Shown: positions 1 through 5,574, numbered from the stretch's first letter. The stretch: DNA of 6,444 nucleotides from Chloroflexota bacterium (GCA_015478675.1 JADMIH010000206.1:1-6444), one strand, 5' to 3'. The notes: generated from the sequence alone by a model not told the origin. Translations and numbers: made by a program.

Positions 1-25
1 AGTTTCGCCATACCTGCGGCGTTGC

Positions 26-54
26 TTGCCCCGCCTCCACGTTAGTGCTATACT
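26..54 (+). promoter_or_regulatory. Predicted sigma-70-type promoter for the membrane-protein gene
   Basis: A -35 hexamer TTGCCC (26-31, 4/6 of consensus) and a -10 hexamer TATACT (49-54, 5/6) are separated by 17 bp. The -10 is preceded by TGC (46-48), giving an extended -10. Transcription would begin near 61. The spacing and the extended -10 are seen directly; use as a promoter is inferred. The same TGC-TATNNT signature occurs before the other plus-strand genes of the window. Confidence 0.5.
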
Positions 55-72
55 AGCATCCGTTTGCTGGTA
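51..72 (+). repeat. Hairpin overlapping the predicted transcription start
   Basis: TACTAGCA (51-58) can pair with TGCTGGTA (65-72) around a 6-nt loop, giving 8 bp including one G-U pair. It overlaps the -10 hexamer and the predicted start site. It could be an operator, a 5'-end stabilising hairpin, or chance. There is no T-run, so it is not a terminator. Confidence 0.35.
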
Positions 73-300
73 CAGCGTAGGATTACCGCACAGGGTCACC
101 GCCAGACAGGAACGCAGCAGGCTCTAAAACTCAACGTAGAGGGCCGCGAAGAAGCTCTATACAAGAGCGCAACCAGCCGCACATCACCTCGTTAAGAGCA
201 AGGGATAAACCGGACATATTGGAACGAACAGGGTGAGAGTCACCGTCTACTGAACTGATCACCTGCCACCAAATACTGACTACTGATAAGGAGCTACTTG
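73..300 (+). other. Long apparently untranslated leader
   Basis: About 230 nt separate the predicted start of transcription from the ATG at 301, with no gene I can support. I see only short hairpins: GCTCT/AGAGC (154-158 with 164-168) and GGTGA/TCACC (232-236 with 240-244). A two-copy heptamer TACTGAC TACTGAT (274-287) abuts the ribosome binding site. I matched none of this to a known riboswitch or small RNA. An alternative is that the promoter assigned upstream is wrong and a nearer one is used. Confidence 0.35.
288..293 (+). promoter_or_regulatory. Ribosome binding site that fixes the start at 301
   Basis: AAGGAG lies 7 nt before ATG 301. An in-frame TTG at 298 would be only 4 nt from it, so the ATG is the better start. 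Confidence 0.75.
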
Positions 301-1092
301 ATGAAGATGTGGTTTCTCTGGGTCGCGGTTGCGCTTGGCCTGATAGCTATGCTGCTCACCCCGCGCACGAGCGAGGCGAGCAGCCCTATATACAAGCCTT
401 CCGGCGAAGAGACCAGTGTAGACCAGCCGAAGGTGGTGCCCGACGCGTCAGTACGGTGGACCTACTACGCCGACCTGGCACCCGGCAAGGTAGATGTATA
501 CCAGATTTACGCACAGCAAGGTCAGCAGGCCAATCCCTCGCTTGCGGTGCCCAAAATTAGTAACCTGGCGAGCTTCACCCCCACAATGACGCTAGTTGGC
601 CCAGGCCTTTCCTCCACAGCAGCCGCAGCCAACACCGGCCCTGGTGTCAGTGTCACCTATATACCCTCTAACACTCTGGCTTCCTATCTGCCCGCGGGGG
701 TAGGCGCTAAGTTAGGCGGCATGCCGGGTGTAACTATAGACTACACAGGTGATCCCCAGGCACGGCAGGTTGTCTCCGACGGCTCTACACAGATAAGCCT
801 CTGGCAAGGGCAACTCCTCAATATGGATTACCCGAGCACCAGCGCTTATTATCTGCTCGTGTGGGATAAGTCAAGCAAAGGGGGGCAGTACACCCTCTCA
901 GTAGGTGGAGAGGACGAGTCGGGCCTTGGTGATGTAATCAAGACCCCCTACACGTGGGCCAAAGCCCATCTCTGGGTCGGCGACACAGTGCCGGTAATCA
1001 TCTCAGCCATTGTGCTAATCCTGATAATAGCTGCCATAGTATTTCTACTGGTAAGAAGACCCAGGAAGCTAGTAGTGAGGGCTGAGGGCTGA
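301..1092 (+). CDS. Secreted, C-terminally membrane-anchored protein of unknown function
   Basis: The predicted protein has 263 residues. A hydrophobic signal peptide covers residues 1-26, with a plausible signal peptidase I site after SEA. The extracytoplasmic region (27-229) is rich in Ser, Thr, Gly, Pro and Tyr. A single membrane span (about 230-251) and a basic tail (RRPRK, 252-256) follow, so the expected topology is type I with the bulk outside the cell. Two stretches, VRWTYYADLAPGKVDVYQI (51-69) and SAYYLLVWD...GGQYTLSVG (181-202), have the look of the first and last strands of a pre-peptidase-C-terminal-like beta-sandwich (D-V-Y near the start, Y-L-V and Y-T-L-V near the end). That resemblance is inference. 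There are no catalytic motifs, no cysteines and no sortase signal. It appears monocistronic, with its own promoter and a terminator 46 nt after the stop. I do not recognise a named gene; function may be adhesion, sensing or envelope structure. Confidence 0.8.
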   Translation: MKMWFLWVAVALGLIAMLLTPRTSEASSPIYKPSGEETSVDQPKVVPDASVRWTYYADLAPGKVDVYQIYAQQGQQANPSLAVPKISNLASFTPTMTLVGPGLSSTAAAANTGPGVSVTYIPSNTLASYLPAGVGAKLGGMPGVTIDYTGDPQARQVVSDGSTQISLWQGQLLNMDYPSTSAYYLLVWDKSSKGGQYTLSVGGEDESGLGDVIKTPYTWAKAHLWVGDTVPVIISAIVLILIIAAIVFLLVRRPRKLVVRAEG

Positions 1093-1096
1093 GGGC
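1076..1096 (+). repeat. Triplicate heptamer TGAGGGC across the stop codon
   Basis: Three exact head-to-tail copies of TGAGGGC occupy 1076-1082, 1083-1089 and 1090-1096. The TGA of the third copy is the stop codon of the membrane-protein gene. Because seven is not a multiple of three, the three TGAs fall in all three reading frames, so the array stops translation in every frame on this strand. Confidence 0.85.
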
Positions 1097-1137
1097 TGCT
1101 CTCTCTGAGTTACATTGTTAAACAGCATCTTAACAAC

Positions 1138-1173
1138 AAAGAGGGTTGAGTACATACACACTCAACCCTCTTT
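1138..1173. terminator. Bidirectional intrinsic terminator between convergent genes
   Basis: A perfect 14-bp stem (1138-1151 with 1160-1173) closes an 8-nt loop. The core is GAGGGTTGAGT and its complement. The left arm begins AAA and the right arm ends TTT, so both transcripts would leave a short U tract. It sits 46 nt after the stop of the upstream plus-strand gene and 39 nt after the hslU stop on the minus strand, as expected for a shared terminator. Confidence 0.85.
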
Positions 1174-1193
1174 ATCATATCTGCGGCCATAAA

Positions 1194-1214
1194 GCGCTCA
1201 CTCCTCAGTCCTCA
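1194..1214 (-). repeat. Degenerate TGAGGRN heptamer array at the hslU stop
   Basis: Read on the minus strand, TGAGGAC, TGAGGAG and TGAGCGC follow head to tail from 1214 down to 1194. The first TGA is the hslU stop codon. This is a degraded counterpart of the exact array at 1076-1096, placed at the end of the facing gene. Confidence 0.6.
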
Positions 1215-2714
1215 CAGAATGAACCTGCTAAGGTCTTCGTCCTTTATCAGCGTTTTCACTCGCTCGTCTACATAGCTTGCGTCTACTACGACCTTGCTGC
1301 CGCTCTCTTCGTCGGCGCGGAAAGAGAGGTCTTCCAGCACCTGCTCCATGATTGTGTGAAGCCTGCGCGCTCCTATATCCTCTACCCTGTCGTTGAGATC
1401 GCTCGCAACGGAGGCGATACGTGTCAGTCCCTCGCTGGAAAACTCTAGCTCAACACCCTCAGTAGCCAGCAGCGCCGTGTACTGCCGGGTGAGCGAGTTC
1501 TCAGGCTCGACGAGTATAGCCTCAAGCTCCTTTTGGCCGAGGCTTTCAAGCTCTACGCGCAACGGAAAGCGACCTTGCAGTTCAGGTATTAAGTCCGAAG
1601 GCTTGGAGTGATGGAAGGCTCCAGCCGCGATAAAGAGCACATGATCTGTCTTTAGAGGACCGTAGCGGGTCTGCACAGTCGAGCCTTCAACGATTGGCAG
1701 CAGGTCACGCTGCACACCCTCGCCTGAAACATCAGGCCCTGTATCCATGGCGTGGCCGGTGATCTTATCCATCTCATCAACAAAGACCACGCCCGTCTGC
1801 TCGGCACGGCGTATCGCGTTGTCCACTATGCTATCCATATCGAGTAGCTTGTGCGCCTCTTCATCTGTGAGCAAGCGCCGCGCATCGCGCACGGAGACGC
1901 GGCGCATCCGCTTGCGCCCCATGCTCCCTATGGTGGATTGCATCGAGCGGTAGCCGTCGAGGAACTCGGTGAACGACTCGGTCATCTCCTCGGTAGACAT
2001 GCCGGGCGTAAACTCCAGCACCCCTCCCAGTTCATCCTGCTCCATACCGATGTCGCCGAGGTCTATCTCTATCTGCTCCTCATCAAGCTTATGTGAAGCG
2101 AGTAGCTTTGCCATGCGCCTGCGTTGTGTCCTAAGAGCCTCATCCGAGACGGTAAGCCGCACCTCCGGTTCAACAGCTACAGCCGTTGTGGTGGTAGTCA
2201 CCCCTTCGGCAGGCACACTGATATCGGGGCCGCCACCCTGCGCCGAAGCCCGCATCTTGGCGCGGCCTTTACTTTGCTTGCCTACATGCAGGTCGGCGCG
2301 CTGCTCCATTAAGTAGTTGACGATGCGCTCGTTCGCCACCGACTCGGCACGCTCGCGCACTTCGCCCAGCCGCTGGTCGTGTTCCATGTTGAAGGCAGCT
2401 TCCGCCAGATCGCGCACAATTGATTCGACATCGCGCCCTACATAGCCCACTTCAGTGAACTTGGTAGCCTCAACCTTGATGAAAGGCGCGTCAATTAGCC
2501 GAGAAACCCGCCTGGCGATCTCGGTCTTACCAACCCCCGTAGGGCCGATAAGCATTATGTTCTTGGGTGTAATCTCATCTCGTATGCTCTCATTAACCCT
2601 CTGGCGGCGCACACGATTGCGTAGAGCAACAGCCATAGCGCGCTTCGCGGCTCCTTGACCTACTATAAACTTGTCTAATTCCGCCACTATCTGGCGTGGT
2701 GTGAGGTCTTGCAT
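1212..2714 (-). CDS. hslU: HslU (ClpY), ATPase subunit of the HslUV protease
   Basis: HslU is a hexameric AAA+ unfoldase that recognises cytoplasmic substrates, unfolds them with ATP and passes them into HslV. The 500-residue protein has Walker A GPTGVGKT (57-64), the pore loop GYVGRD (90-95), Walker B VVFVDEMDKI (309-318), sensor-1 region FIAAGAF (361-367), arginine-finger region GRFPLR (381-386) and sensor-2 IGARRLHT (447-454). The C-terminus DLSRFIL is the canonical tail that inserts into HslV. E. coli HslU has 443 residues. The extra length lies mainly in the I-domain (about 133-195), a Gly/Pro/Ala/Thr-rich stretch with a run of five threonines. Start: ATG 2714, with GAGG (minus strand, 2724-2721) 6 nt upstream. 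It lies 90 nt after hslV, with no terminator seen between them, so the two are probably cotranscribed. All key residues are present. Confidence 0.98.
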   Translation of the reverse strand: MQDLTPRQIVAELDKFIVGQGAAKRAMAVALRNRVRRQRVNESIRDEITPKNIMLIGPTGVGKTEIARRVSRLIDAPFIKVEATKFTEVGYVGRDVESIVRDLAEAAFNMEHDQRLGEVRERAESVANERIVNYLMEQRADLHVGKQSKGRAKMRASAQGGGPDISVPAEGVTTTTTAVAVEPEVRLTVSDEALRTQRRRMAKLLASHKLDEEQIEIDLGDIGMEQDELGGVLEFTPGMSTEEMTESFTEFLDGYRSMQSTIGSMGRKRMRRVSVRDARRLLTDEEAHKLLDMDSIVDNAIRRAEQTGVVFVDEMDKITGHAMDTGPDVSGEGVQRDLLPIVEGSTVQTRYGPLKTDHVLFIAAGAFHHSKPSDLIPELQGRFPLRVELESLGQKELEAILVEPENSLTRQYTALLATEGVELEFSSEGLTRIASVASDLNDRVEDIGARRLHTIMEQVLEDLSFRADEESGSKVVVDASYVDERVKTLIKDEDLSRFIL

Positions 2715-2804
2715 GGTTTACCTCGTATACTGCTTCTAGTTCGTTATTGCAACACGGCTCGCAGAGCAGCTCTCATGCGCGCCGCACTCTCTTTTCTATA
2801 CGGT

Positions 2805-3410
2805 TCAGGAAATAGCCTCTTCGGGCTGCTTCTTAGCTTCCGCCGCGATAGCCTCCGTGCCGTCGTTTCTGGCTTGCTCGGCAGCTATCGAGTAAAGAGT
2901 AATATTGCTATTGGTGTAAATACAAAGGTCGCCCGCAATCTGCAAGGCGGAGCGCGCGATTTCTTCAGCGGGAAGCTCAGTGTGGAGCATCAAAGCGCGA
3001 GCAGCAGCCAGCGCGTATGCGCCGCCGGAGCCAATCGAGGCCGCCCCATCGTCCGGCTCTATAACCTCTCCATCGCCCGACAGGATCAGGATTTGCGAAG
3101 GGTCAGCCACGATAAGCTGCGCCTCAAGCCGGCGTAGATAGCGGTCTGTACGCCACTCTTTGGTAAGGTCTACAGCCGACTTGCGCAGGTTGCCCTTATT
3201 CCGCTCAAGTTGGGATTCAAACTTCTCGAAGAGGGTGAGGGCGTCTGCTACCGCGCCCGCAAAGCCTGCCAGCACGCGCTCCTTGTAGAGCTTGCGTATC
3301 TTGCGGGCCGAATGCTTCATCACAACGTCACCAATAGTGACTTGCCCGTCCCCCGCCATCGCCACGATATCACCGCGCCGAACCGCGAGAATAGTAGTGC
3401 TAAGTATCAT
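2805..3410 (-). CDS. hslV: HslV (ClpQ), threonine peptidase subunit of the HslUV protease
   Basis: HslV forms a double-hexamer proteolytic chamber with N-terminal nucleophile threonines, related to proteasome beta subunits. The sequence reads [12 protein letters not shown]. By alignment from memory with TTIVSVRR of E. coli, Thr5 is the catalytic threonine. AGDGQVT (19-25, catalytic-site Asp21), Lys37 (E. coli Lys33), [11 protein letters not shown] (87-97), IGSGG (126-130, Ser128) and AGDLCIYTN (159-167) are all conserved. The start is tightly bounded: a TAA lies in frame eight codons upstream, and no other ATG, GTG or TTG occurs before Thr5. A short propeptide (MILS) must therefore be removed. 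At 201 residues it is about 25 longer than E. coli HslV, mostly as an Ala/Glu/Lys-rich C-terminal tail (about 176-201). The SD AGAGG (minus, 3425-3421) is 10 nt upstream. It is the first gene of the hslV-hslU operon. Confidence 0.97.
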   Translation of the reverse strand: MILSTTILAVRRGDIVAMAGDGQVTIGDVVMKHSARKIRKLYKERVLAGFAGAVADALTLFEKFESQLERNKGNLRKSAVDLTKEWRTDRYLRRLEAQLIVADPSQILILSGDGEVIEPDDGAASIGSGGAYALAAARALMLHTELPAEEIARSALQIAGDLCIYTNSNITLYSIAAEQARNDGTEAIAAEAKKQPEEAIS

Positions 3411-3431
3411 GGATATTTTGCCTCTGTGTTA

Positions 3432-3461
3432 ATTATACGTGGATGCACCCTAATGTAGCAA
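3432..3461 (-). promoter_or_regulatory. Predicted hslVU promoter
   Basis: On the minus strand, TTGCTA (3461-3456, 4/6) and a perfect TATAAT (3437-3432) are 18 bp apart. Transcription would start near 3425, leaving a leader of only about 15 nt that begins at or within the SD. No complete CIRCE heat-shock operator is visible nearby. The -10 lacks the TGC extension found before the plus-strand genes. Confidence 0.55.
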
Positions 3462-3476
3462 ATGTGGAAAGAATGC

Positions 3477-3526
3477 CCGCCAAAGGCGGAATTATGAATT
3501 GTTCGCTAGTAGCTTGCCCCATAATT
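3477..3526. repeat. Inverted repeats in the hslV / tRNA-Val divergent region
   Basis: Two elements lie side by side: a hairpin CCGCC-AAA-GGCGG (3477-3489), and an inverted repeat AATTATG (3490-3496) with CATAATT (3520-3526). A small palindrome GCTAGTAGC sits between the arms of the second. They fall between the hslV promoter and the tRNA promoter, so operator sites for either are possible; this is inference. Confidence 0.4.
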
Positions 3527-3536
3527 GCTAATTCTC

Positions 3537-3565
3537 TTGCGCTGGGGGCCTCTTGTTGCTATAAT
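3537..3565 (+). promoter_or_regulatory. Promoter of the tRNA-Val gene
   Basis: TTGCGC (3537-3542) and a perfect TATAAT (3560-3565) are 17 bp apart, and TGC (3557-3559) makes an extended -10. The predicted start lies only a few nt before the mature tRNA 5' end at 3577, typical of a strong stable-RNA promoter. Confidence 0.7.
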
Positions 3566-3576
3566 ATCCCCTGCAT

Positions 3577-3650
3577 GGGCGTGTAGCTCAGTTGGTTAGA
3601 GCGTTCGGTTCACATCCGAAAGGTCACAGGTTCGAGTCCTGTCATGCCCA
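3577..3650 (+). tRNA. tRNA-Val, anticodon CAC
   Basis: All cloverleaf parts are present in 74 nt. The acceptor stem is GGGCGTG (3577-3583) with CATGCCC (3643-3649), including one G-U pair. The D stem is GCTC/GAGC with loop AGTTGGTTA. The anticodon stem TTCGG/CCGAA carries loop TTCACAT, with anticodon CAC at 3611-3613 reading the valine codon GUG. The variable loop is 5 nt, and the T arm is ACAGG-TTCGAGT-CCTGT. The discriminator is A3650 and the 3' CCA is not encoded, so it must be added enzymatically. A T-rich stretch at 3667-3676 probably helps to end the transcript; a GCCC/GGGC pairing before it (3646-3649 with 3662-3665) is too short to call a firm terminator. Confidence 0.97.
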
Positions 3651-3691
3651 CATTGACTACCGGGCCTTTTTATTTTCCGCGCCTCCGGATG

Positions 3692-3700
3692 TGCTATTAT
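3692..3700 (+). promoter_or_regulatory. Predicted extended -10 element for purH
   Basis: TGC-TATTAT (3692-3700) matches an extended -10. No good -35 is seen 16-18 bp upstream, only T-rich sequence. An alternative -10, TACAAT (3763-3768), would leave a very short leader. Readthrough from the tRNA promoter is also possible. Confidence 0.35.
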
Positions 3701-3701
3701 A

Positions 3702-3736
3702 GCCTCTGCGTAACGCCTCTGCGCAGCCTTCCTGCG
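3702..3736 (+). repeat. Direct repeats in the purH leader
   Basis: GCCTCTGCG occurs exactly at 3702-3710 and 3715-3723 (13-bp period). An imperfect third copy, GCCTTCCTGCG, is at 3726-3736. They lie immediately downstream of the predicted -10, where a repressor could bind. No known purine operator or purine riboswitch was recognised. Confidence 0.45.
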
Positions 3737-3787
3737 CCTTTCCTTCACCTCCCCATCTAATGTACAATGAACGGTGAACCAGCAGTC

Positions 3788-3793
3788 AGGAGG
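3788..3793 (+). promoter_or_regulatory. Strong ribosome binding site deciding the purH start
   Basis: A full AGGAGG stands 7 nt before ATG 3801. The in-frame GTG at 3774 lies upstream of this site and would place the SD inside the coding region, so it is rejected as the start. Confidence 0.85.
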
Positions 3794-3800
3794 CTTCACC

Positions 3801-5396
3801 ATGCAGGCAAAACCCCCGCCCTTCAATGCAATCATCAGCGTATCCAACCCGGCTAATCTCGAAACGCTGGGCAAGGCTTTACAGGAGATGGGCGCGACCA
3901 TTTACGCCACAAGCGGCACGAAAGCTCGGCTCCAGGACGCAGGCGTCGAGGCGCATTCAGTGAGCGATCTAACGGATTTCCCTGAGATACTGGGGGGGCG
4001 GATCAAGACCCTCCACCCCGGCGTTCATTCCGGCATCCTGGCGAAGCGTGACGACGAGGAGCAGATGGCCCAGCTACAGAAGCATGGCCTGCAGGCCATA
4101 GACCTCGTAGCGGTGAACCTCTATCCTTTTGCCAGAACAATCGAGCGCAGCGGCGTGACACTTGAAGAGGCGGTTGAGCAGATAGATATCGGTGGCCCTA
4201 CAATGATCCGCGCCGCTGCCAAGAACTTCACTTCGGTAATTGTCCTCTCTGACCCTGACGACTACGATGCGGTGATAGCTGAGTGGCGCGAGGGTGGAGA
4301 GGTAAACCAAAGCACGCGCCACCGCTTGGCCGCCAAAGCCTTCCGCCACGTTTCGGAATACGATGCGCTAATTGCAAATTACCTGGACTCGGCATCAGGC
4401 ATCCCCGGTGAGGAAGCGCAACCTCCTGCTCAGATAACAATCAACATGAGGCAAGTGCAGCCATTACGCTACGGCGAAAACCCTCACCAGACAGCCGCGC
4501 TCTACAGTGATGATCTACCCGTAGACGGGGCGACACTGGTAGGCTCTCTCAAGAAGCTGTGGGGGCCGGAGCTATCGTACAACAACCTCCTTGATGCGGA
4601 CGCCGCGCTCTCGCTCGTGCGCGACTACGCTCGGCCCGCCGTAGCGATCATCAAGCACGCTGGACCTTGCGGGCTGGCGTGCGGCAGCGATGAAGGCGAT
4701 ATGGCGGAGATATTCGACCGTGCCCTCGCCTGCGACCCTGTGTCGGCCTTCGGAGGCATAGTAGGCATCAACAGGCCGGTGAACGACCAACTGGCCCAGT
4801 CGCTCGCTAAGACGCGCTTTGACGTGATTGTAGCTCCTGGCTTCTCGCAAGGCGCTATAGACCTGCTGGCCGTCAAGAAGAACTTGCGGCTGCTGGCGGT
4901 GCCCGATACCTACATAGAGCGGCGCGATGACTCGTTCGCGTCGCGGCTCGCCTTCAGGCAGATAAGTGGTGGCTTCCTGGTGCAGAGTCGTGATACGATA
5001 GGACCCGATATAGTGATGGAGCCTGTGACGCTGCGCCATCCTACGCTGGAAGAGATAGCCGACCTCACCTTCGCCTGGCGAGTGGTGAAGCATGTACGCT
5101 CAAATGCCATCGTGCTGGCACGCAAACTGGCGACGGTGGGTATAGGCGGCGGGCAACCCAGCAGGGTAGACTCGGTGAAGATAGCCACGAGCAAAGCAGA
5201 TTGGCACGCCCAGGGGGCGGTCATGGCATCGGATGCATACTTCCCCTTCCCTGATGGCATAGAGGTCGCCGCCCAGGCAGGCGTCACCGCGGTCATACAG
5301 CCGGGTGGCTCCGTGAATGACGATGCCGCAATCGAAGCCGCCGACATAGCAAGCATGGCGATGGTCTTCACCCACAAGAGGCATTTCCGGCACTAA
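3801..5396 (+). CDS. purH: PurH, bifunctional AICAR formyltransferase / IMP cyclohydrolase
   Basis: PurH carries out the last two steps of de novo purine synthesis in the cytoplasm. It formylates AICAR using 10-formyl-THF, then closes the ring to IMP. The 531 residues match the usual length (529 in E. coli). The N-terminal MGS-like cyclohydrolase domain (about 8-200) has GGRIKTLHP (65-73, Arg67 and Lys69), NLYPF (106-110, Tyr108) and RAAAKNF (137-143, Lys141). These correspond to human Arg64, Lys66, Tyr104 and Lys137. The formyltransferase domain (about 210-531) has RYGENPHQ (223-230), the catalytic Lys285-His286 in KHAGPCG, SAFGGI (315-320), GGGQPSRVDSVKIA (449-462), SDAYFPFPDGI (477-487), QPGGSVNDD (500-508) and the terminal RHFRH. 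One oddity is that the residue after KHA is Gly, where I expect Asn or Ser. No other purine gene adjoins; it appears monocistronic, with its own terminator. Confidence 0.98.
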   Translation: MQAKPPPFNAIISVSNPANLETLGKALQEMGATIYATSGTKARLQDAGVEAHSVSDLTDFPEILGGRIKTLHPGVHSGILAKRDDEEQMAQLQKHGLQAIDLVAVNLYPFARTIERSGVTLEEAVEQIDIGGPTMIRAAAKNFTSVIVLSDPDDYDAVIAEWREGGEVNQSTRHRLAAKAFRHVSEYDALIANYLDSASGIPGEEAQPPAQITINMRQVQPLRYGENPHQTAALYSDDLPVDGATLVGSLKKLWGPELSYNNLLDADAALSLVRDYARPAVAIIKHAGPCGLACGSDEGDMAEIFDRALACDPVSAFGGIVGINRPVNDQLAQSLAKTRFDVIVAPGFSQGAIDLLAVKKNLRLLAVPDTYIERRDDSFASRLAFRQISGGFLVQSRDTIGPDIVMEPVTLRHPTLEEIADLTFAWRVVKHVRSNAIVLARKLATVGIGGGQPSRVDSVKIATSKADWHAQGAVMASDAYFPFPDGIEVAAQAGVTAVIQPGGSVNDDAAIEAADIASMAMVFTHKRHFRH

Positions 5397-5398
5397 GG

Positions 5399-5440
5399 AG
5401 GGGCCTTACCCGGTGGGTAGGGGCTTCTACTCTTTGTTTT
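5399..5440 (+). terminator. Intrinsic terminator of purH
   Basis: CCTTACCC (5404-5411) pairs with GGGTAGGG (5415-5422) around a 3-nt loop. After a single bulged G (5423) the stem extends by five more pairs (5399-5403 with 5424-5428, two of them G-U). A T-rich tract (TCTTTGTTTT, 5431-5440) follows. It begins three nt after the purH stop. Confidence 0.7.
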
Positions 5441-5444
5441 CACC

Positions 5445-5519
5445 CTAAACTGATTCCAAGCTGGGATCTACATGTTTCGCGTGCAGCCCTGCGTGGGTCT
5501 CATCCTGGAATCAGTTTAG
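5445..5519. repeat. 75-bp element with perfect 14-bp inverted ends
   Basis: CTAAACTGATTCCA (5445-5458) is exactly repeated in inverted form as TGGAATCAGTTTAG (5506-5519). After a 5-nt bulge the stem continues with GGAT/ATCC (5464-5467 with 5502-5505), leaving a 34-nt apical region. GATTCCA (5452-5458) can instead pair locally with TGGGATC (5462-5468) around a 3-nt loop with one G-U pair, so two structures exclude each other. No clear target-site duplication flanks it. Candidates are a MITE/REP-like mobile repeat or a structured RNA; no coding content is seen. Confidence 0.7.
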
Positions 5520-5532
5520 TCTGGCTCTTGCC

Positions 5533-5574
5533 GCCCTCAGTTACCTTACCGATGGTAATATCCTTTTTGAGGGC
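5533..5574. repeat. Nested hairpin upstream of the Uma2 gene
   Basis: GCCCTCA (5533-5539) pairs with TGAGGGC (5568-5574). Inside it TTACC (5546-5550) pairs with GGTAA (5554-5558) around GAT. The right outer arm is the same heptamer as the array at 1076-1096. The T-run (5564-5568) lies before the outer right arm rather than after it, so it is not a standard terminator. The remainder up to 5628 holds nothing I recognise. Confidence 0.5.

Noticed and set aside
1393..2658. Plus-strand open frames opposite hslU
   Set aside because: Ser/Arg-rich, motif-free translations antisense to a complete hslU.
2715..2804. Short inverted sequences between hslV and hslU as a possible internal terminator
   Set aside because: The best pairing (AGAGC/GCTCT) leaves almost no loop and no T-run follows, so cotranscription is more likely.
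3395..3403. TAGTGCTAA near the hslV start, resembling half of a CIRCE heat-shock operator
   Set aside because: The matching TTAGCACTC arm 9 bp away is missing, and the half site lies within the first codons of hslV.
3774..3800. GTG start giving a PurH nine residues longer
   Set aside because: The AGGAGG site lies downstream of this GTG and 7 nt before ATG 3801, and the shorter product matches the usual family length.
3596..3901. Minus-strand open frame of 101 codons overlapping tRNA-Val and the start of purH
   Set aside because: Its end, HDRTRTCDLSDVNRTL, is the familiar spurious translation of the antisense of a tRNA gene, and the rest lies over the purH leader and coding start.
4572..5393. 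Several minus-strand open frames of 80-170 codons inside purH
   Set aside because: They overlap a full, well-conserved purH and show no recognisable motifs; they are shadows of its codon bias.
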